From: Aquilonibacter sp963703325
GTDB taxonomy: Bacteria > Vulcanimicrobiota > Vulcanimicrobiia > Vulcanimicrobiales > Vulcanimicrobiaceae
Direction: 5' to 3'
Assembly: GCA_963703325.1 (NCBI GenBank)
Contig: OY969805.1
Span: 1,550,001 to 1,614,000 of the forward strand
DNA: 64,000 bases
A program made the position numbers and the translations under genes. The stretch's first letter is position 1. The number at the start of each line of letters is the position of its first letter. Of the stretch, positions 24,699-33,635 are shown piece by piece. Under the pieces are notes generated by a model, which saw only the letters and a list, made by a program, of their open reading frames with translations, did not search any database and had not been told where the DNA came from.

Positions 24699-26058
24699 GT
24701 TTACCGTGATCGTGGCCGGCGGTGGCGCTAGTGGCGTGCTCGTGGCAACGCGTCTGGTTCGCAAGAGCGCGCAAGCGCGCGTCGTTATCGTCGAGCCGCG
24801 CGAACGCCTTGGCCGCGGGATGGCGTACTCGACGCCGCATCACCGGCATCTGCTCAACGTCCCGGCCGGGCGCATGTCGGCGTTCGCAGAGGATCCCGAG
24901 CACTTCGTGCGGTTCTTGCGCGAACGATTCGGCGAGCGCTACACGGCTTCGTCCTTTGTTCCGCGACCGCTCTATGGCGACTATCTCGAGTTCGTTACGC
25001 AAGAATCGCGCGCATTTGCCGGAGAGCGTCTGCGCTGCGAGCAAGCGACGATCCTCGCCGCGAACGTCGATGCCGCCGGCGTTCGTGCGATCTGCGACGA
25101 TGGGCGTGTGCTCGGCGGCGACGTGCTTATCGTCGCCACGGGCAACGCGCGGCCGGCGCCGTGGTTCCGAGCCGATGCCGACATCGTCGCGGGCGACCGA
25201 TTCTTCGACTCGGCATGGGATGAACGCGCGCTGACGCCGGCGGATCCCGATGAAGGCGTGCTGCTCTTAGGCACCGGCCTCACCGCGGTGGACGCGCTGA
25301 TCGGTTTGCGGGAAAACGGTCACCGTGGCGTGATCTGGATGGTTTCCCGGCGCGGCCTGCTTCCGCACGAGCACCGGCTTTTTGACGCACCGCCCGAACT
25401 CAATCCCGAAGCCACGTCGTTGCACGACCTCTTTGGCGCGGTTCGCGCGGTTGCGAGACGCCCGCGCGCCTGGCGCGCAACCCTCGACAGCCTGCGGCCG
25501 CGTACCAACCACCTCTGGCAAGCCCTCTCGGTGAGTGACCAGCGGCGATTCGTACGCCACGTGATGCCGTATTGGAACGTGCATCGTCACCGTATGGCAC
25601 CGCAAGTCGCAAAGGAAATTGCTGACGAAACGTCCTCGGGCCGGTTGCGCATGCTTGCCGGACGCACCGGCGCCTTTACACAGATGGATCGTGGTTTACA
25701 CGTCCCGATTCGTGTGCGCGGTGAGAACCGCGAACTCGAGCTCGAAGTTGGTCGTGCGATCAACTGCAGCGGACCGGCGCACGATTTTCGACAATTGGAG
25801 AATCCGCTGATCGGCAATTTGCTCGCGCAAGGAATCATGCAGCCGCTTGCGACCGGAATCGGTGTCGACATCGCGCCGAGCGGCGCGCTGCGAGACCGTC
25901 ACGGGGCAGACTCGCCGGCGGTCTTTGCTATCGGGCCGGTGAGATATGGGACCTTGATCGAAACGACGGCGATGCCGGAGATTCGCGCGCAGGCTGAAGA
26001 GCTTGCGACGCTGCTCGTCACGCGTCATTCATCGACCACTGCCGGAACGTTACAGTGA
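24691..26058 (+). CDS. FAD/NAD(P)-binding oxidoreductase (FAD-NAD(P)-binding family)
   Basis: About 455 residues from the ATG at 24691 (MAEFTVIVAGGGASG), which gives a canonical N-terminal dinucleotide-binding G-G-G-x-S-G fingerprint; an upstream in-frame ATG at 24646 lies inside the preceding gene. Further hallmarks are GRGMAYSTPHHRHLLNVPAGRMSAF, characteristic of the NAD_binding_9/FAD-NAD(P) family, then VLLLGTGLTAVDALIGL as the second nucleotide fold, and VGRAINCSGP. These proteins are flavin-dependent oxidoreductases or hydroxylase-like enzymes of mostly unknown substrate. The tight coupling to the CDO-like cupin suggests one sulfur or amino-acid oxidation step, but that is inference. Confidence 0.82.
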   Translation: MAEFTVIVAGGGASGVLVATRLVRKSAQARVVIVEPRERLGRGMAYSTPHHRHLLNVPAGRMSAFAEDPEHFVRFLRERFGERYTASSFVPRPLYGDYLEFVTQESRAFAGERLRCEQATILAANVDAAGVRAICDDGRVLGGDVLIVATGNARPAPWFRADADIVAGDRFFDSAWDERALTPADPDEGVLLLGTGLTAVDALIGLRENGHRGVIWMVSRRGLLPHEHRLFDAPPELNPEATSLHDLFGAVRAVARRPRAWRATLDSLRPRTNHLWQALSVSDQRRFVRHVMPYWNVHRHRMAPQVAKEIADETSSGRLRMLAGRTGAFTQMDRGLHVPIRVRGENRELELEVGRAINCSGPAHDFRQLENPLIGNLLAQGIMQPLATGIGVDIAPSGALRDRHGADSPAVFAIGPVRYGTLIETTAMPEIRAQAEELATLLVTRHSSTTAGTLQ

Positions 26059-26807
26059 TCGCAGCGAAACGATGGCTGGCGGGTGCGCTCACCATGGGTG
26101 TCGTGGTCACCGCTACACCTGCGGCCATCGCGCAAGTGAGCGATCGCGAGATTTCGGTCGGCAACGCGACGACGCTGCGGCTCAATGTGAGCGGTTCGAT
26201 CCACGTCATGCCGGTTGCCGGTCTGACGAGCGTGAAGTTTCACGTCGTCGACAATGGGCCGTCGACTCCGCCGATGGCGCTGACGAGTTCCCGCGCCGGT
26301 TCGCGCTTGAATGTCTCGATTACCGGACCCAGCTCCAACATTCTTCCGTTCGTCGGTGCCAGCGGGTACGAGTTGCAACTTTCGTATCCGGCCCGGATGC
26401 ATCTCGACTTGCGCGAATTCGCCGGCCGCGTGCACGTCGATGCCGTGCCGGCATCGATGCAAATCTACGACGCGACCGGCAACATTCTGGTCGATGACGC
26501 GAGCGCGCCATTGACCGCGGAAGCGGATAGCGGCGACATCTCGGTCACCAAGGCCCGTACCTCGATCACCCTAAGCGTCGGAAACGGCAACGTGACCGCA
26601 GCGCTGGCGCCGGGGTGGCGCGGCACGCTCGTGCGCTTGGAGTCATCGAACGGGAACCTGCATCTGAGCGTCCCGGCCGGATTTCGCGCGCACTACGACG
26701 TCAGCACCGGCTCCGGGCACGTGAGCAATCCCCTCCACGGCGTCGCGCGCGGCCCGCTGGTCTTCATGCTGGCCGAGCAGGGCGACGTCTCGATCGCGAC
26801 TTTGTAA
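26055..26807 (+). CDS. Secreted DUF4097-type beta-helix protein
   Basis: A 250-residue protein with a GTG start overlapping the previous stop by 4 bases. The signal peptide ends near TPAAIAQ. The rest is a repetitive strand pattern: LRLNVSGSIHVMPV, HLDLREFAGRVHVDAV, PLTAEADSGDISVTKARTSITLSVGNGNVTAAL, and RLESSNGNLHLSVPAGFRAHYDVSTGSGHV. The recurring 'S-G-D-I-x-V / G-N-G-N-V' turns are the mark of DUF4097-like right-handed beta-helical proteins, often cell-surface or periplasmic. No catalytic residues are identified. The final 52 bases are duplicated downstream at about 27202. Confidence 0.68.
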   Translation: MIAAKRWLAGALTMGVVVTATPAAIAQVSDREISVGNATTLRLNVSGSIHVMPVAGLTSVKFHVVDNGPSTPPMALTSSRAGSRLNVSITGPSSNILPFVGASGYELQLSYPARMHLDLREFAGRVHVDAVPASMQIYDATGNILVDDASAPLTAEADSGDISVTKARTSITLSVGNGNVTAALAPGWRGTLVRLESSNGNLHLSVPAGFRAHYDVSTGSGHVSNPLHGVARGPLVFMLAEQGDVSIATL

Positions 26808-26910
26808 AGAATCGGCTAGCGCAAGCAAGGGGACGCCCTTTTGTCGCAGGGCAGCACGACCGTGCGACGATATATTAGCGGTCGCAACAATATTTTGGAG
26901 GGTGTCTCTC

Positions 26911-27186
26911 GTGCGTTCAGTTCTCGTTCCCGCGTTCATACTCGCTGCGCTGGTTCCGTCGACGGCATCAGCGGCGGTCGTCGACGTGTCCCTCATGCCC
27001 GACGGCACGTATACCGTCAAGGTTGAAAAGATTCAGGATGCGCAGCATGCGCTGGTGATGATGCAAAACGGCATTGAAACGGTGCTGGTCGCTGCGGGCA
27101 GCGCCGATTTTAGCAAGTGCAAGCCGAACGACACCATCAAAATCTCGATCATCAAGGGCAAAGTTCCGGTCCTCGCCGTTCAATAG
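26911..27186 (+). CDS. Small secreted protein, copy 1 of a tandem pair
   Basis: 91 residues from the GTG at 26911. I chose this start because GGAGGG lies 9-14 bases upstream and the adjacent paralogue starts with the same GTG-CGT/CGC-TC pattern and is exactly the same length. The signal peptide (VRSVLVPAFILAALVPSTASA) precedes a 70-residue mature domain with MPDGTYTVKVEKIQDAQHALVMMQNGIETVL and TIKISIIKGKVPVLAVQ. It is about 65% identical by eye to copy 2. No known family is recognised. It has a single cysteine (FSKCKPND) that copy 2 lacks. Confidence 0.75.
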   Translation: MRSVLVPAFILAALVPSTASAAVVDVSLMPDGTYTVKVEKIQDAQHALVMMQNGIETVLVAAGSADFSKCKPNDTIKISIIKGKVPVLAVQ

Positions 27187-27354
27187 GCATCCCCGGGCCC
27201 GGCTGGTCTTTATGCCCGCCGGGCAGGCGACGTGCCGACCGGCGGCTTTGTAAAGAATCGCGGCCGAGGCGTGCGCAGGTGCTCCTTCTGTCGTATCCTG
27301 TCGGGTGGGGGTGCCGCCATGCTTGCGGGCGGAGAAAACTTTCGGAGGAACATC

Positions 27355-27630
27355 GTGCGCTCTATTATGATCCCTGCGCTTTTTGCGTTTGTCGCGCTGG
27401 CCCCGGCGATGGCTTCGGCCGCGCTGGTGGATGCGTCGCTCGTGCCGGATGGCACCTACGTCTGCAAAGTCGAAAAGGTCGAAGACGCGCAGCATCTGCT
27501 CGTCATGATGAAGAACGGCATTGAAACGACGCTCATCGCGCAAGGCATCGACTTCAGCAAAGTCAAGGCGAACGACACCATCAAGGTCTCGCTGGTCAAG
27601 GGGAAAGTCCCGGTCTACGTGATCCAGTAG
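27355..27630 (+). CDS. Small secreted protein, copy 2 of a tandem pair
   Basis: 91 residues from the GTG at 27355, with GGAGGAA just upstream. The signal peptide is VRSIMIPALFAFVALAPAMASA. The mature sequence (VPDGTYVCKVEKVEDAQHLLVMMKNGIETTL, then FSKVKANDTIKVSLVKGKVPVYVIQ) aligns end to end with copy 1 at 26911. The upstream in-frame frame opening at 27232 is just leader sequence duplicated with the gene. A strong terminator follows at 27651. The function is unknown; the lone cysteine is at a different position (YVCKVE) from copy 1. Confidence 0.75.
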   Translation: MRSIMIPALFAFVALAPAMASAALVDASLVPDGTYVCKVEKVEDAQHLLVMMKNGIETTLIAQGIDFSKVKANDTIKVSLVKGKVPVYVIQ

Positions 27631-27650
27631 GCATCCATCTGGTTCTGGGT

Positions 27651-27677
27651 AAAGGGTTCGATGACGAGCCCTTTTTT
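27651..27677 (+). terminator. Rho-independent terminator
   Basis: AAAGGGTTCG (27651-27660) pairs with CGAGCCCTTT (27665-27674) across an ATGA loop: ten pairs with one G-U wobble, followed by a run of Ts to 27677. It ends the transcript of the small secreted protein pair and precedes the gene at 27702. Confidence 0.88.
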
Positions 27678-27701
27678 ATTGCTTTCGGAGGAAGATGTCG
27701 C

Positions 27702-28262
27702 ATGCGGCTTCATACCACGATCACGACAGCGGTCGTACTCCTATTCGCAACCGCGATTGGCGCCGACGCGGCGCTGACGCAAGGCACGCTGCTCGATGGA
27801 ACGATCAACGGCAGCTATTCCAGCAATCACGCCTACGCCGGTCAATCGGTGACGGTCTCGAACGTCCGTAGTGACGACGGCAGCGGATCGGTCCGCAACG
27901 GAACGCTGTACGGCTATGTGTACTCCGTACAAAAGGCCGGGCAAGGAAAGCCCGGAGAAATCCGCTTTCGCTTCACCCAGCTGGTGAACGGCAACGGCGC
28001 GCGTTACACGATCGATAGCCGCGTCACCAATGTGAACGTACAGACGAAAAACAACGCGGCCAAGGAAGCCGGCGGAGCGCTTGCGGGTATGCTCGTCGGC
28101 AACGCGATAGGCAAGACGCTCTTTGGCGGAAGCGCGGGAGGTGCGATCGGTGCCGCCGGTGGGTTCCTGCTCGCCAAGAACAATCGTCAAGACGTCAACG
28201 TCACGGCGGGATCGTACCTTCAAGTGGAGATCCTCTCCGTCGCCCGCCGCCAATCCCACTAA
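27702..28262 (+). CDS. Secreted glycine-zipper protein of unknown function
   Basis: A 186-residue protein with GGAGG about 15 bases before the ATG. The signal peptide (MRLHTTITTAVVLLFATAIGADA) precedes a beta-rich domain (LTQGTLLDGTINGSYSSNHAYAGQSVTVSNVRSDDG and GYVYSVQKAGQGKPGEIRFRFTQLV). A glycine-zipper follows (AGGALAGMLVGNAIGKTLFGGSAGGAIGAAGGFLL, about residues 125-158), then a final strand, YLQVEILSV. The layout recalls lipid- or membrane-associated glycine-zipper proteins, without a known function. It is followed closely by the Sua5 gene, in the same direction. Confidence 0.65.
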   Translation: MRLHTTITTAVVLLFATAIGADAALTQGTLLDGTINGSYSSNHAYAGQSVTVSNVRSDDGSGSVRNGTLYGYVYSVQKAGQGKPGEIRFRFTQLVNGNGARYTIDSRVTNVNVQTKNNAAKEAGGALAGMLVGNAIGKTLFGGSAGGAIGAAGGFLLAKNNRQDVNVTAGSYLQVEILSVARRQSH

Positions 28263-28272
28263 GTCCGGCTGC

Positions 28273-29229
28273 GTGCCCGTCGTTCCGGCGACAACGGAAT
28301 CCCTCGATCGTGCCGCCGCGCTTTTACGCGGCGGCGGGGTCGTTGCCTTTCCGACCGAAACGGTGTACGGGTTAGGCGCCGATGCGTTCGATGCGCGCGC
28401 CGTCGCGCGCGTCTTCGAGATCAAAGCGCGTCCGGCGTTCGATCCGCTGATCGTGCACGTGAGCGACGATGCGATGCTCGAGCGCGTCGCCGAAGATATT
28501 CCCGCAACCGCGCGCACGCTGATTCGTGCGTTCTGGCCCGGCCCGCTGACGATCGTCTTGACCAAGCGCGCAGAGGTGCCCGATCTGGTTACCGCCGGGC
28601 TGCCGACCGTCGCCGTTCGTATGCCGGCGCATCCGATCGCGCGCGCGCTGATCGAGCGCGCCGGCACACCGCTTGCCGCACCGAGTGCCAATCCGTTTGG
28701 CTATCTGAGTCCAACGCAAGCCGCGCACGTCGAACGCATGCTGGACGATCGCGTCGATCGAATCATCGATGGCGGTCCCACCGAGCACGGGATCGAGTCG
28801 ACGATCGTCATGCTCGACCCGCGGCCGGTATTGCTGCGGCAAGGCGCGATTCCGATCGAGGCGATTGAAGCCACGATCGGTCCACTTGCGCGGGAACTTT
28901 CCGACGAAGCGCGGCCGCTCGCGCCGGGTCGTCTGTCGCAGCACTACGCGCCGCATACCCCGATTCGCATCGTCGACGAGCCCGCGCGCTTGCCGGAGAG
29001 CGAACGCGACGGCGCGGTGTTGCTAGCCTTTCGCGCGCCCGTCGCCGGATATCGCGACGCGCGCGTGCTCAGTGCCGCCGGCAACCTGCGCGAGGCGGCA
29101 GCGCATCTCTTCGAGTATCTACACGAACTCGATGCATTAGGCGCGGTGCGCATCGATGCGGAGCGGCTCCCGATGGAGGGCGTCGGGGTCGCTATCATGG
29201 ATCGTCTGCAACGTGCCGGCTCGCGCTGA
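28273..29229 (+). CDS. L-threonylcarbamoyladenylate synthase (Sua5/YwlC/YrdC family)
   Basis: About 318 residues from the GTG at 28273; the open frame upstream runs through the preceding gene. The YrdC domain is clear: GGVVAFPTETVYGLGADAFD, then KARPAFDPLIVHV, FWPGPLTIVL, RMPAHPIARALI and PLAAPSANPFGYLSPT. The C-terminal Sua5 domain follows, with PGRLSQHYAPHTPI. The enzyme makes threonylcarbamoyl-AMP from threonine, bicarbonate and ATP for the universal tRNA modification t6A37. The length and the PG-x-x-x-x-H-Y-A-P linker identify the full-length Sua5 form, not the short TsaC. Confidence 0.92.
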   Translation: MPVVPATTESLDRAAALLRGGGVVAFPTETVYGLGADAFDARAVARVFEIKARPAFDPLIVHVSDDAMLERVAEDIPATARTLIRAFWPGPLTIVLTKRAEVPDLVTAGLPTVAVRMPAHPIARALIERAGTPLAAPSANPFGYLSPTQAAHVERMLDDRVDRIIDGGPTEHGIESTIVMLDPRPVLLRQGAIPIEAIEATIGPLARELSDEARPLAPGRLSQHYAPHTPIRIVDEPARLPESERDGAVLLAFRAPVAGYRDARVLSAAGNLREAAAHLFEYLHELDALGAVRIDAERLPMEGVGVAIMDRLQRAGSR

Positions 29230-30097
29230 CCGGCGCACGCTCGCGCTGCTTGCGCTCGCGGTTCTCGTCGCGATCTGGGGCTACAACTGGGTGGTGATAA
29301 AGATCGCGGTGCGTGATGCGTCACCATTTACGTTCGCGTCGTGGCGAACGATCGGCGGCGCAATCGTGTTGATGGCTACGGCGCTGCTGCTCCGCTCGCT
29401 GCGCCCGCAATTTCCTGCCGCGTTTTTTTGGATCGGGCTATTTCAAACGGCGCTGTTCCTCGGTCTGAGCACGTGGGCGATCGTCAGCGCGGGCGCGGCG
29501 CAAGTCGCGATGCTCGCGTACACGATGCCGCTCTGGGTCGCACTGCTCGCGTGGCCGGTGCTCGGCGAGCGCATCGGTCTGTGGCAGGCATTAGCCATTG
29601 CGGTGGCACTTGCCGGCATCGCGTGCATGATCGGACCGCTGCACGCAGTTGGACTCGCCGAATGGCTCGCGGTCGCGGCCGGACTCGCCTGGGCAATCGG
29701 CATCATTTTAACCAAACGTTTGCAACGCCGTGGGCACGTCGATCTGCTCGGATTGACGATGTGGCAGATGCTCTTCGGCGGACTCGTGCTTACGATCGCT
29801 GCACTGATGATGCCGGGGCATGCGACGACGTGGAACACGCCGTATCTCCTGGCAGTCGTCTACAACATCGTATTGGCAACGGCGCTCGGATACACGCTAT
29901 GGATCTACGTTCTCGATGTCTTGCCGGCGCGCGACGCTGGGATGGGCGTGCTCGCAAATCCGGTGGTCAGCGCTCTCGCGGCGTGGCTGCAGCTCGGAGA
30001 GGTGCCCACGCGCCTCTCGGGGACGGGGATGGTCCTGATTGCGGCCGGGTTAGTGTTGCTCTCGCTGGCCGATCGGCGCGCGAGCCGCGCGGCTTAG
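29213..30097 (+). CDS. EamA/DMT-family transporter
   Basis: About 294 residues from the GTG at 29213, overlapping the Sua5 stop by 17 bases; the frame stays open further upstream. Ten hydrophobic segments form two EamA repeats. The first starts LLALAVLVAIWGYNWVVIKIA (W-G-x-N-x-x-x-x-K hallmark). The repeats end with VSAGAAQVAMLAYTMPLWVALLAWPVLGERIGLWQ and LPARDAGMGVLANPVVSALAAWLQLGEVPT. These are inner-membrane exporters or exchangers of amino acids and metabolites; the substrate is not assigned. Its 3' end overlaps the convergent copper ATPase gene by 48 bases. Confidence 0.85.
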   Translation: MPARADRRTLALLALAVLVAIWGYNWVVIKIAVRDASPFTFASWRTIGGAIVLMATALLLRSLRPQFPAAFFWIGLFQTALFLGLSTWAIVSAGAAQVAMLAYTMPLWVALLAWPVLGERIGLWQALAIAVALAGIACMIGPLHAVGLAEWLAVAAGLAWAIGIILTKRLQRRGHVDLLGLTMWQMLFGGLVLTIAALMMPGHATTWNTPYLLAVVYNIVLATALGYTLWIYVLDVLPARDAGMGVLANPVVSALAAWLQLGEVPTRLSGTGMVLIAAGLVLLSLADRRASRAA

Positions 30098-32152
30098 ACG
30101 CAGCGAATTTCCGACCACGAACAGGCTCGAGAGTCCCATCGCCGCCGCGGCGAAAATCGGCGCAACGATTCCAAAGGCGGCGAGCGGCACCAGCACGGCG
30201 TTGTACGCGAACGCCCAGAACAGGTTCTGCGACACGGTTGCACTCGTCGCGCGCGCGATCGCGATCGCGTCGGCGACCGCGCGCGGATCGCTTGCGAGCA
30301 ACGCGGCTCCGGCCGTTTGCAGCGCCACGCCCGTGCCGGTGCCCATGGCAAATCCAATGTCGGCGACGGCCAGCGCCGGTGCATCGTTGATGCCGTCGCC
30401 GGCAAATGCAACGCGCTCGCCGTGGAACTGCAGGTCGCGCACGATCGCGGCTTTGCCCTCCGGTGTCACGCGCGCGTGAACGTGCTCGATACCGGCGTCG
30501 GCTGCTGCAGCGCGTACCGGGCCCTCGGCATCGCCGCTGATCAGTTCCGCCGTGACGCCGAGTTCGCGCAAGCGCTGCACAGCCGCGACGGCTTCTGCGC
30601 GAACCTGGTCGCGCAGGTCGATCGATCCGATGACCGCGCCGTCGCGTGAAACGTTGACCCGCGTCGCACCGTCGGGGCCATCGAGCGCGGCGGTAACGGT
30701 CACCTCGTGCGCACCAACGCGCCCACGGATGCCGCTGCCGGCAATGGCGCGTACGTCGCGCGGAGATGCGATTGCAAGGGAGCGTTCGCGCGCCGCGCCG
30801 ACGATCGCGCGCGCCAATGGATGCGTCGATGATGATTCGACTGCAGCAGCGAGGGCCAGCGCATCGTCGCTGCTCGCGGCGAGGACCGTGGGCGTACCTT
30901 TGGTCAGCGTGCCGGTTTTATCGAAGACGACTCGCGTCACGGTAGCCGTTCGTTCGAGCGCGCTTGCATCTTTGAAGAGGACGCCTCGCCGCGCGGCAAC
31001 GCCGATACCGGCGATGATCGCGGTCGGTGTCGCGAGGCCGAGCGCGCACGGGCAAGCCACGATGAGCACGGCGACAGCGGTGACGATTGCATCCGCAAGA
31101 CTGCGATGTCCGACCAACCACCAACCTGCAAACGTCACGAGCGCGATCGCCATGATCGTCGGCACGAAGATGCCGGCGATACGATCGGCTAGACGCTGCA
31201 CGGGCGGTGTTGAGCCTTGCGCGTGACGTACGATGTCGATGATGCCCGCAAGGTGGGTGCCTGCGCCGACGGCGGTTGCGCGGATCACGAGCGCGCCGCT
31301 CGCGTTGACGGTGCCCGCTTCGACGAGTGACCCGCTGCGCACGTCGACCGGCATCGCTTCACCGGTGAGCATCGAACGGTCGATGGCGCTTTCGCCTTCG
31401 ATAACGACCGCGTCGACCGGAATGCGCTCGCCGGGCGCGACAACGAGTTCGTCACCGGCGCGTACCAACTCGACCGCGATTTCTTCCGAGTCACCGGCGG
31501 CGCAACGGCGATGGGCGAGCGGAGGGCGCAGCTCCAACAGCGCGCGCATCGCACTCGAGCTGCTCACCCGCGCGCGTGCTTCGAGGTACTTGCCGGCGTA
31601 GATCAAGGTGACGATCGCCGCCGCGGTATCGAAGTAGGTCGGACCGCCGCGCACCGCGTCGTAGACACTCAAGAGGTAGGCCGCGGTCGAGCCCAGCGAG
31701 ATCAAGGTATCCATTGTCGCCGTCCCGGAGCGCAATGCCGCGAGCGCCCCGCGGTGAAATTCCCAGCCGGCCCCGAGCCAGACCGGCAGCGTGAGCGCGG
31801 CAAGAAGCACATTGCGGCCGGGGAAGTCCGGCGCGAACATGGCGATGCCGACCGCCGGTACGGTAAGTGCAATCGCGAGCGCGAGCACGATGGCTCGGCG
31901 CCGCAGATCCGCGGCGCGCTCGGCGGCAAAACGGTCTTCGTCGAGTTCGGTGCTGGCCTCGTAACCGGCGCGCTCGACCGCAGCAAGCAGCTCGCGTGTA
32001 TCCAAGCTGCCATGCAGGACAGTCGCCCGCTCGGTCGCCAGGTTGACGGCCGCGTCTTCGACGCCGGGCACATCGCGAAGCGCCCGGGTCACGTGGGCGG
32101 CACAGGAGGCGCAGGTCATCCCGCGGATCTCGAGTTCGGTCAGGCTTTGCAT
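30050..32152 (-). CDS. copA: Copper-type heavy-metal translocating P1B ATPase
   Basis: A 700-residue protein. The N-terminal heavy-metal-associated domain has GMTCASC (residues 11-17). Six to eight membrane helices surround the ion motif CPCALGLATPT. The actuator loop is TGEAMPVD, the phosphorylation site DKTGTLT, the nucleotide domain SSSTHPLARAI (HP motif), and the hinge GDGINDAPAL. The CPC motif plus N-terminal CxxC marks Cu+ export (P1B-1). The protein pumps copper out of the cytoplasm using ATP. No CueR- or CsoR-type regulator is adjacent. The C-terminus overlaps the convergent EamA gene. Confidence 0.92.
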   Translation of the reverse strand: MQSLTELEIRGMTCASCAAHVTRALRDVPGVEDAAVNLATERATVLHGSLDTRELLAAVERAGYEASTELDEDRFAAERAADLRRRAIVLALAIALTVPAVGIAMFAPDFPGRNVLLAALTLPVWLGAGWEFHRGALAALRSGTATMDTLISLGSTAAYLLSVYDAVRGGPTYFDTAAAIVTLIYAGKYLEARARVSSSSAMRALLELRPPLAHRRCAAGDSEEIAVELVRAGDELVVAPGERIPVDAVVIEGESAIDRSMLTGEAMPVDVRSGSLVEAGTVNASGALVIRATAVGAGTHLAGIIDIVRHAQGSTPPVQRLADRIAGIFVPTIMAIALVTFAGWWLVGHRSLADAIVTAVAVLIVACPCALGLATPTAIIAGIGVAARRGVLFKDASALERTATVTRVVFDKTGTLTKGTPTVLAASSDDALALAAAVESSSTHPLARAIVGAARERSLAIASPRDVRAIAGSGIRGRVGAHEVTVTAALDGPDGATRVNVSRDGAVIGSIDLRDQVRAEAVAAVQRLRELGVTAELISGDAEGPVRAAAADAGIEHVHARVTPEGKAAIVRDLQFHGERVAFAGDGINDAPALAVADIGFAMGTGTGVALQTAGAALLASDPRAVADAIAIARATSATVSQNLFWAFAYNAVLVPLAAFGIVAPIFAAAAMGLSSLFVVGNSLRLSRAARAPIGQREQH

Positions 32153-32288
32153 CGCAAAGTTAAAAGACTTTCAAATGTGGAACAAAGGGGGAGCGGCAGC
32201 GGCCGTTCTCAGATAAGATCGAACCCACTACATCTAAGATCTACAACACGCTGCGGTTGCAAGCTACCTGCATCGTCTCTTTGGGGAA

Positions 32289-33629
32289 ATGAACGTGCCA
32301 CCTACCTCCCGTCTGCGCGCCGCCCTCGGCGCGATTGTTCTATCTCTGGCTGTCGCCGTGCCGGCGGCCGCGTCGTCTCCGTTGCCCTCGGCGATGGCGC
32401 AAGACGTTAGCGAGAGTTATCATTTACTCTCGACCTCGTCATATCGTCCGGTGGATCCGCAGACACTGGTCGACAAGGCACGCGAAGCACTCGTCGATCT
32501 TGCGCACAAGCACGGCGCAAAAATCGACGTCGCACCGATACGCGCGAGCGACGATGCGCAGACGACGGTGGAAGCGCTGGATAGCGCGATCGCCGATGCA
32601 GCTGCAAGCGCCAAGGGATCGACCACCGACTACGCCTATGCGGCGATCTCGGCCATGGCGAAGGCCGTGGACGATCGCTACACGCAGTTCATGACCCCCG
32701 ACGAATATAAGGCGTTCAAAGACGCGCTCGACCCGGAGAAGATCTCCGGTATCGGCGTGCTGATCGCACCCGACGAGACTACCGGGCTGATCGACATTTC
32801 GTACGTCGTGCCGGGCACGCCGGCGGATCGCGCCGGTCTGCAACCGGGCGACACGATCGCGACCATCGATGGTCAGTCGACGAAAGGCTTCACGACCGAT
32901 GCCGCCAGCAAGCTGCTTCGCGGTAAAGCCGGCACGCCGGTGCGTCTGGGGCTGTTGCGCAATAACGCGCCGGTCGACGTCGCGATCACGCGCAGCGAAC
33001 TCGCACCGCCGACCGTCGTGTACAAACTTCTGCCCGGATCGATCGGCTATGTGTACGTGCTGGCGTTTGGACAAAGCACGCCGGATGAGTTCGATGCGGC
33101 AATCGCGCGCGTGACGGCGGCCGGCGCGAAGGCGCTGGTCCTCGATCTTCGCAATGATGGTGGCGGCTATGTCGAATCCGCATTACAGATCAGCGAGCGG
33201 TTTATCGCGCACAAGCCGCTATTGACGGTTGAAGAGCGCGGCGGCCCGGATACGACTGTAACGGCCGACGACGACGGCGTGCGAGTCGATATCCCGGTAA
33301 CGGTGCTGGTCAACGAGTATACCGCGTCCGCGTCGGAGATCACCGCCGGCGCGTTGCAAGATGACGGCATCGCATCGCTGATCGGCACGCGCACCTTCGG
33401 CAAAGGCGTCATGCAGACGCTCACGCCGCTGGCTGACGGATCTGCCATCAAGATTACGACGGCACATTACCTTACGCCGAATCACCGTGACATCAACCTC
33501 AAAGGCATCGAACCGGATCTCGCCGTTGCCGAGCCGCACGACGCGCGCTTCGGCGATCCGCTCAAAGATCCGCAGTTGCGCGCCGCGCTCGATTTCTTGC
33601 AGAAGAAGATCGCGGTAAAAACGCCCTAA
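32289..33629 (+). CDS. S41-family C-terminal processing peptidase with PDZ domain
   Basis: A 446-residue protein with GGGGAAA before ATG. The signal peptide ends near PAAASS. The PDZ domain lies at about residues 150-235 (ISGIGVLIAP and VVPGTPADRAGLQPGDTIATIDG). The S41 core has LVLDLRNDGGGYVESALQ, then EYTASASEITAGAL with the nucleophile serine, and TRTFGKGVMQ with the general-base lysine. These serine-lysine proteases cut C-termini of periplasmic proteins. TAAGAT appears twice in the 136-base upstream gap (32214 and 32235). The start is firm. It converges on the small ATPase with a 6-base gap. Confidence 0.92.
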   Translation: MNVPPTSRLRAALGAIVLSLAVAVPAAASSPLPSAMAQDVSESYHLLSTSSYRPVDPQTLVDKAREALVDLAHKHGAKIDVAPIRASDDAQTTVEALDSAIADAAASAKGSTTDYAYAAISAMAKAVDDRYTQFMTPDEYKAFKDALDPEKISGIGVLIAPDETTGLIDISYVVPGTPADRAGLQPGDTIATIDGQSTKGFTTDAASKLLRGKAGTPVRLGLLRNNAPVDVAITRSELAPPTVVYKLLPGSIGYVYVLAFGQSTPDEFDAAIARVTAAGAKALVLDLRNDGGGYVESALQISERFIAHKPLLTVEERGGPDTTVTADDDGVRVDIPVTVLVNEYTASASEITAGALQDDGIASLIGTRTFGKGVMQTLTPLADGSAIKITTAHYLTPNHRDINLKGIEPDLAVAEPHDARFGDPLKDPQLRAALDFLQKKIAVKTP

Positions 33630-33635
33630 CGCGAG

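Larger units (their letters stand above)
26756..27630. repeat. Diverged tandem duplication of about 445 bp
   Basis: The stretch beginning GCTGGTCTT at 26756 (end of the DUF4097-type gene) recurs at 27202. Both copies share the phrase CTTTGTAAAGAATCG, comparable leader lengths (155 and 153 bases to the GTG), and a 276-bp gene. The second copy therefore carries a decayed relic of the 3' end of the upstream gene between the paralogues. This shows how the pair arose. Confidence 0.75.
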
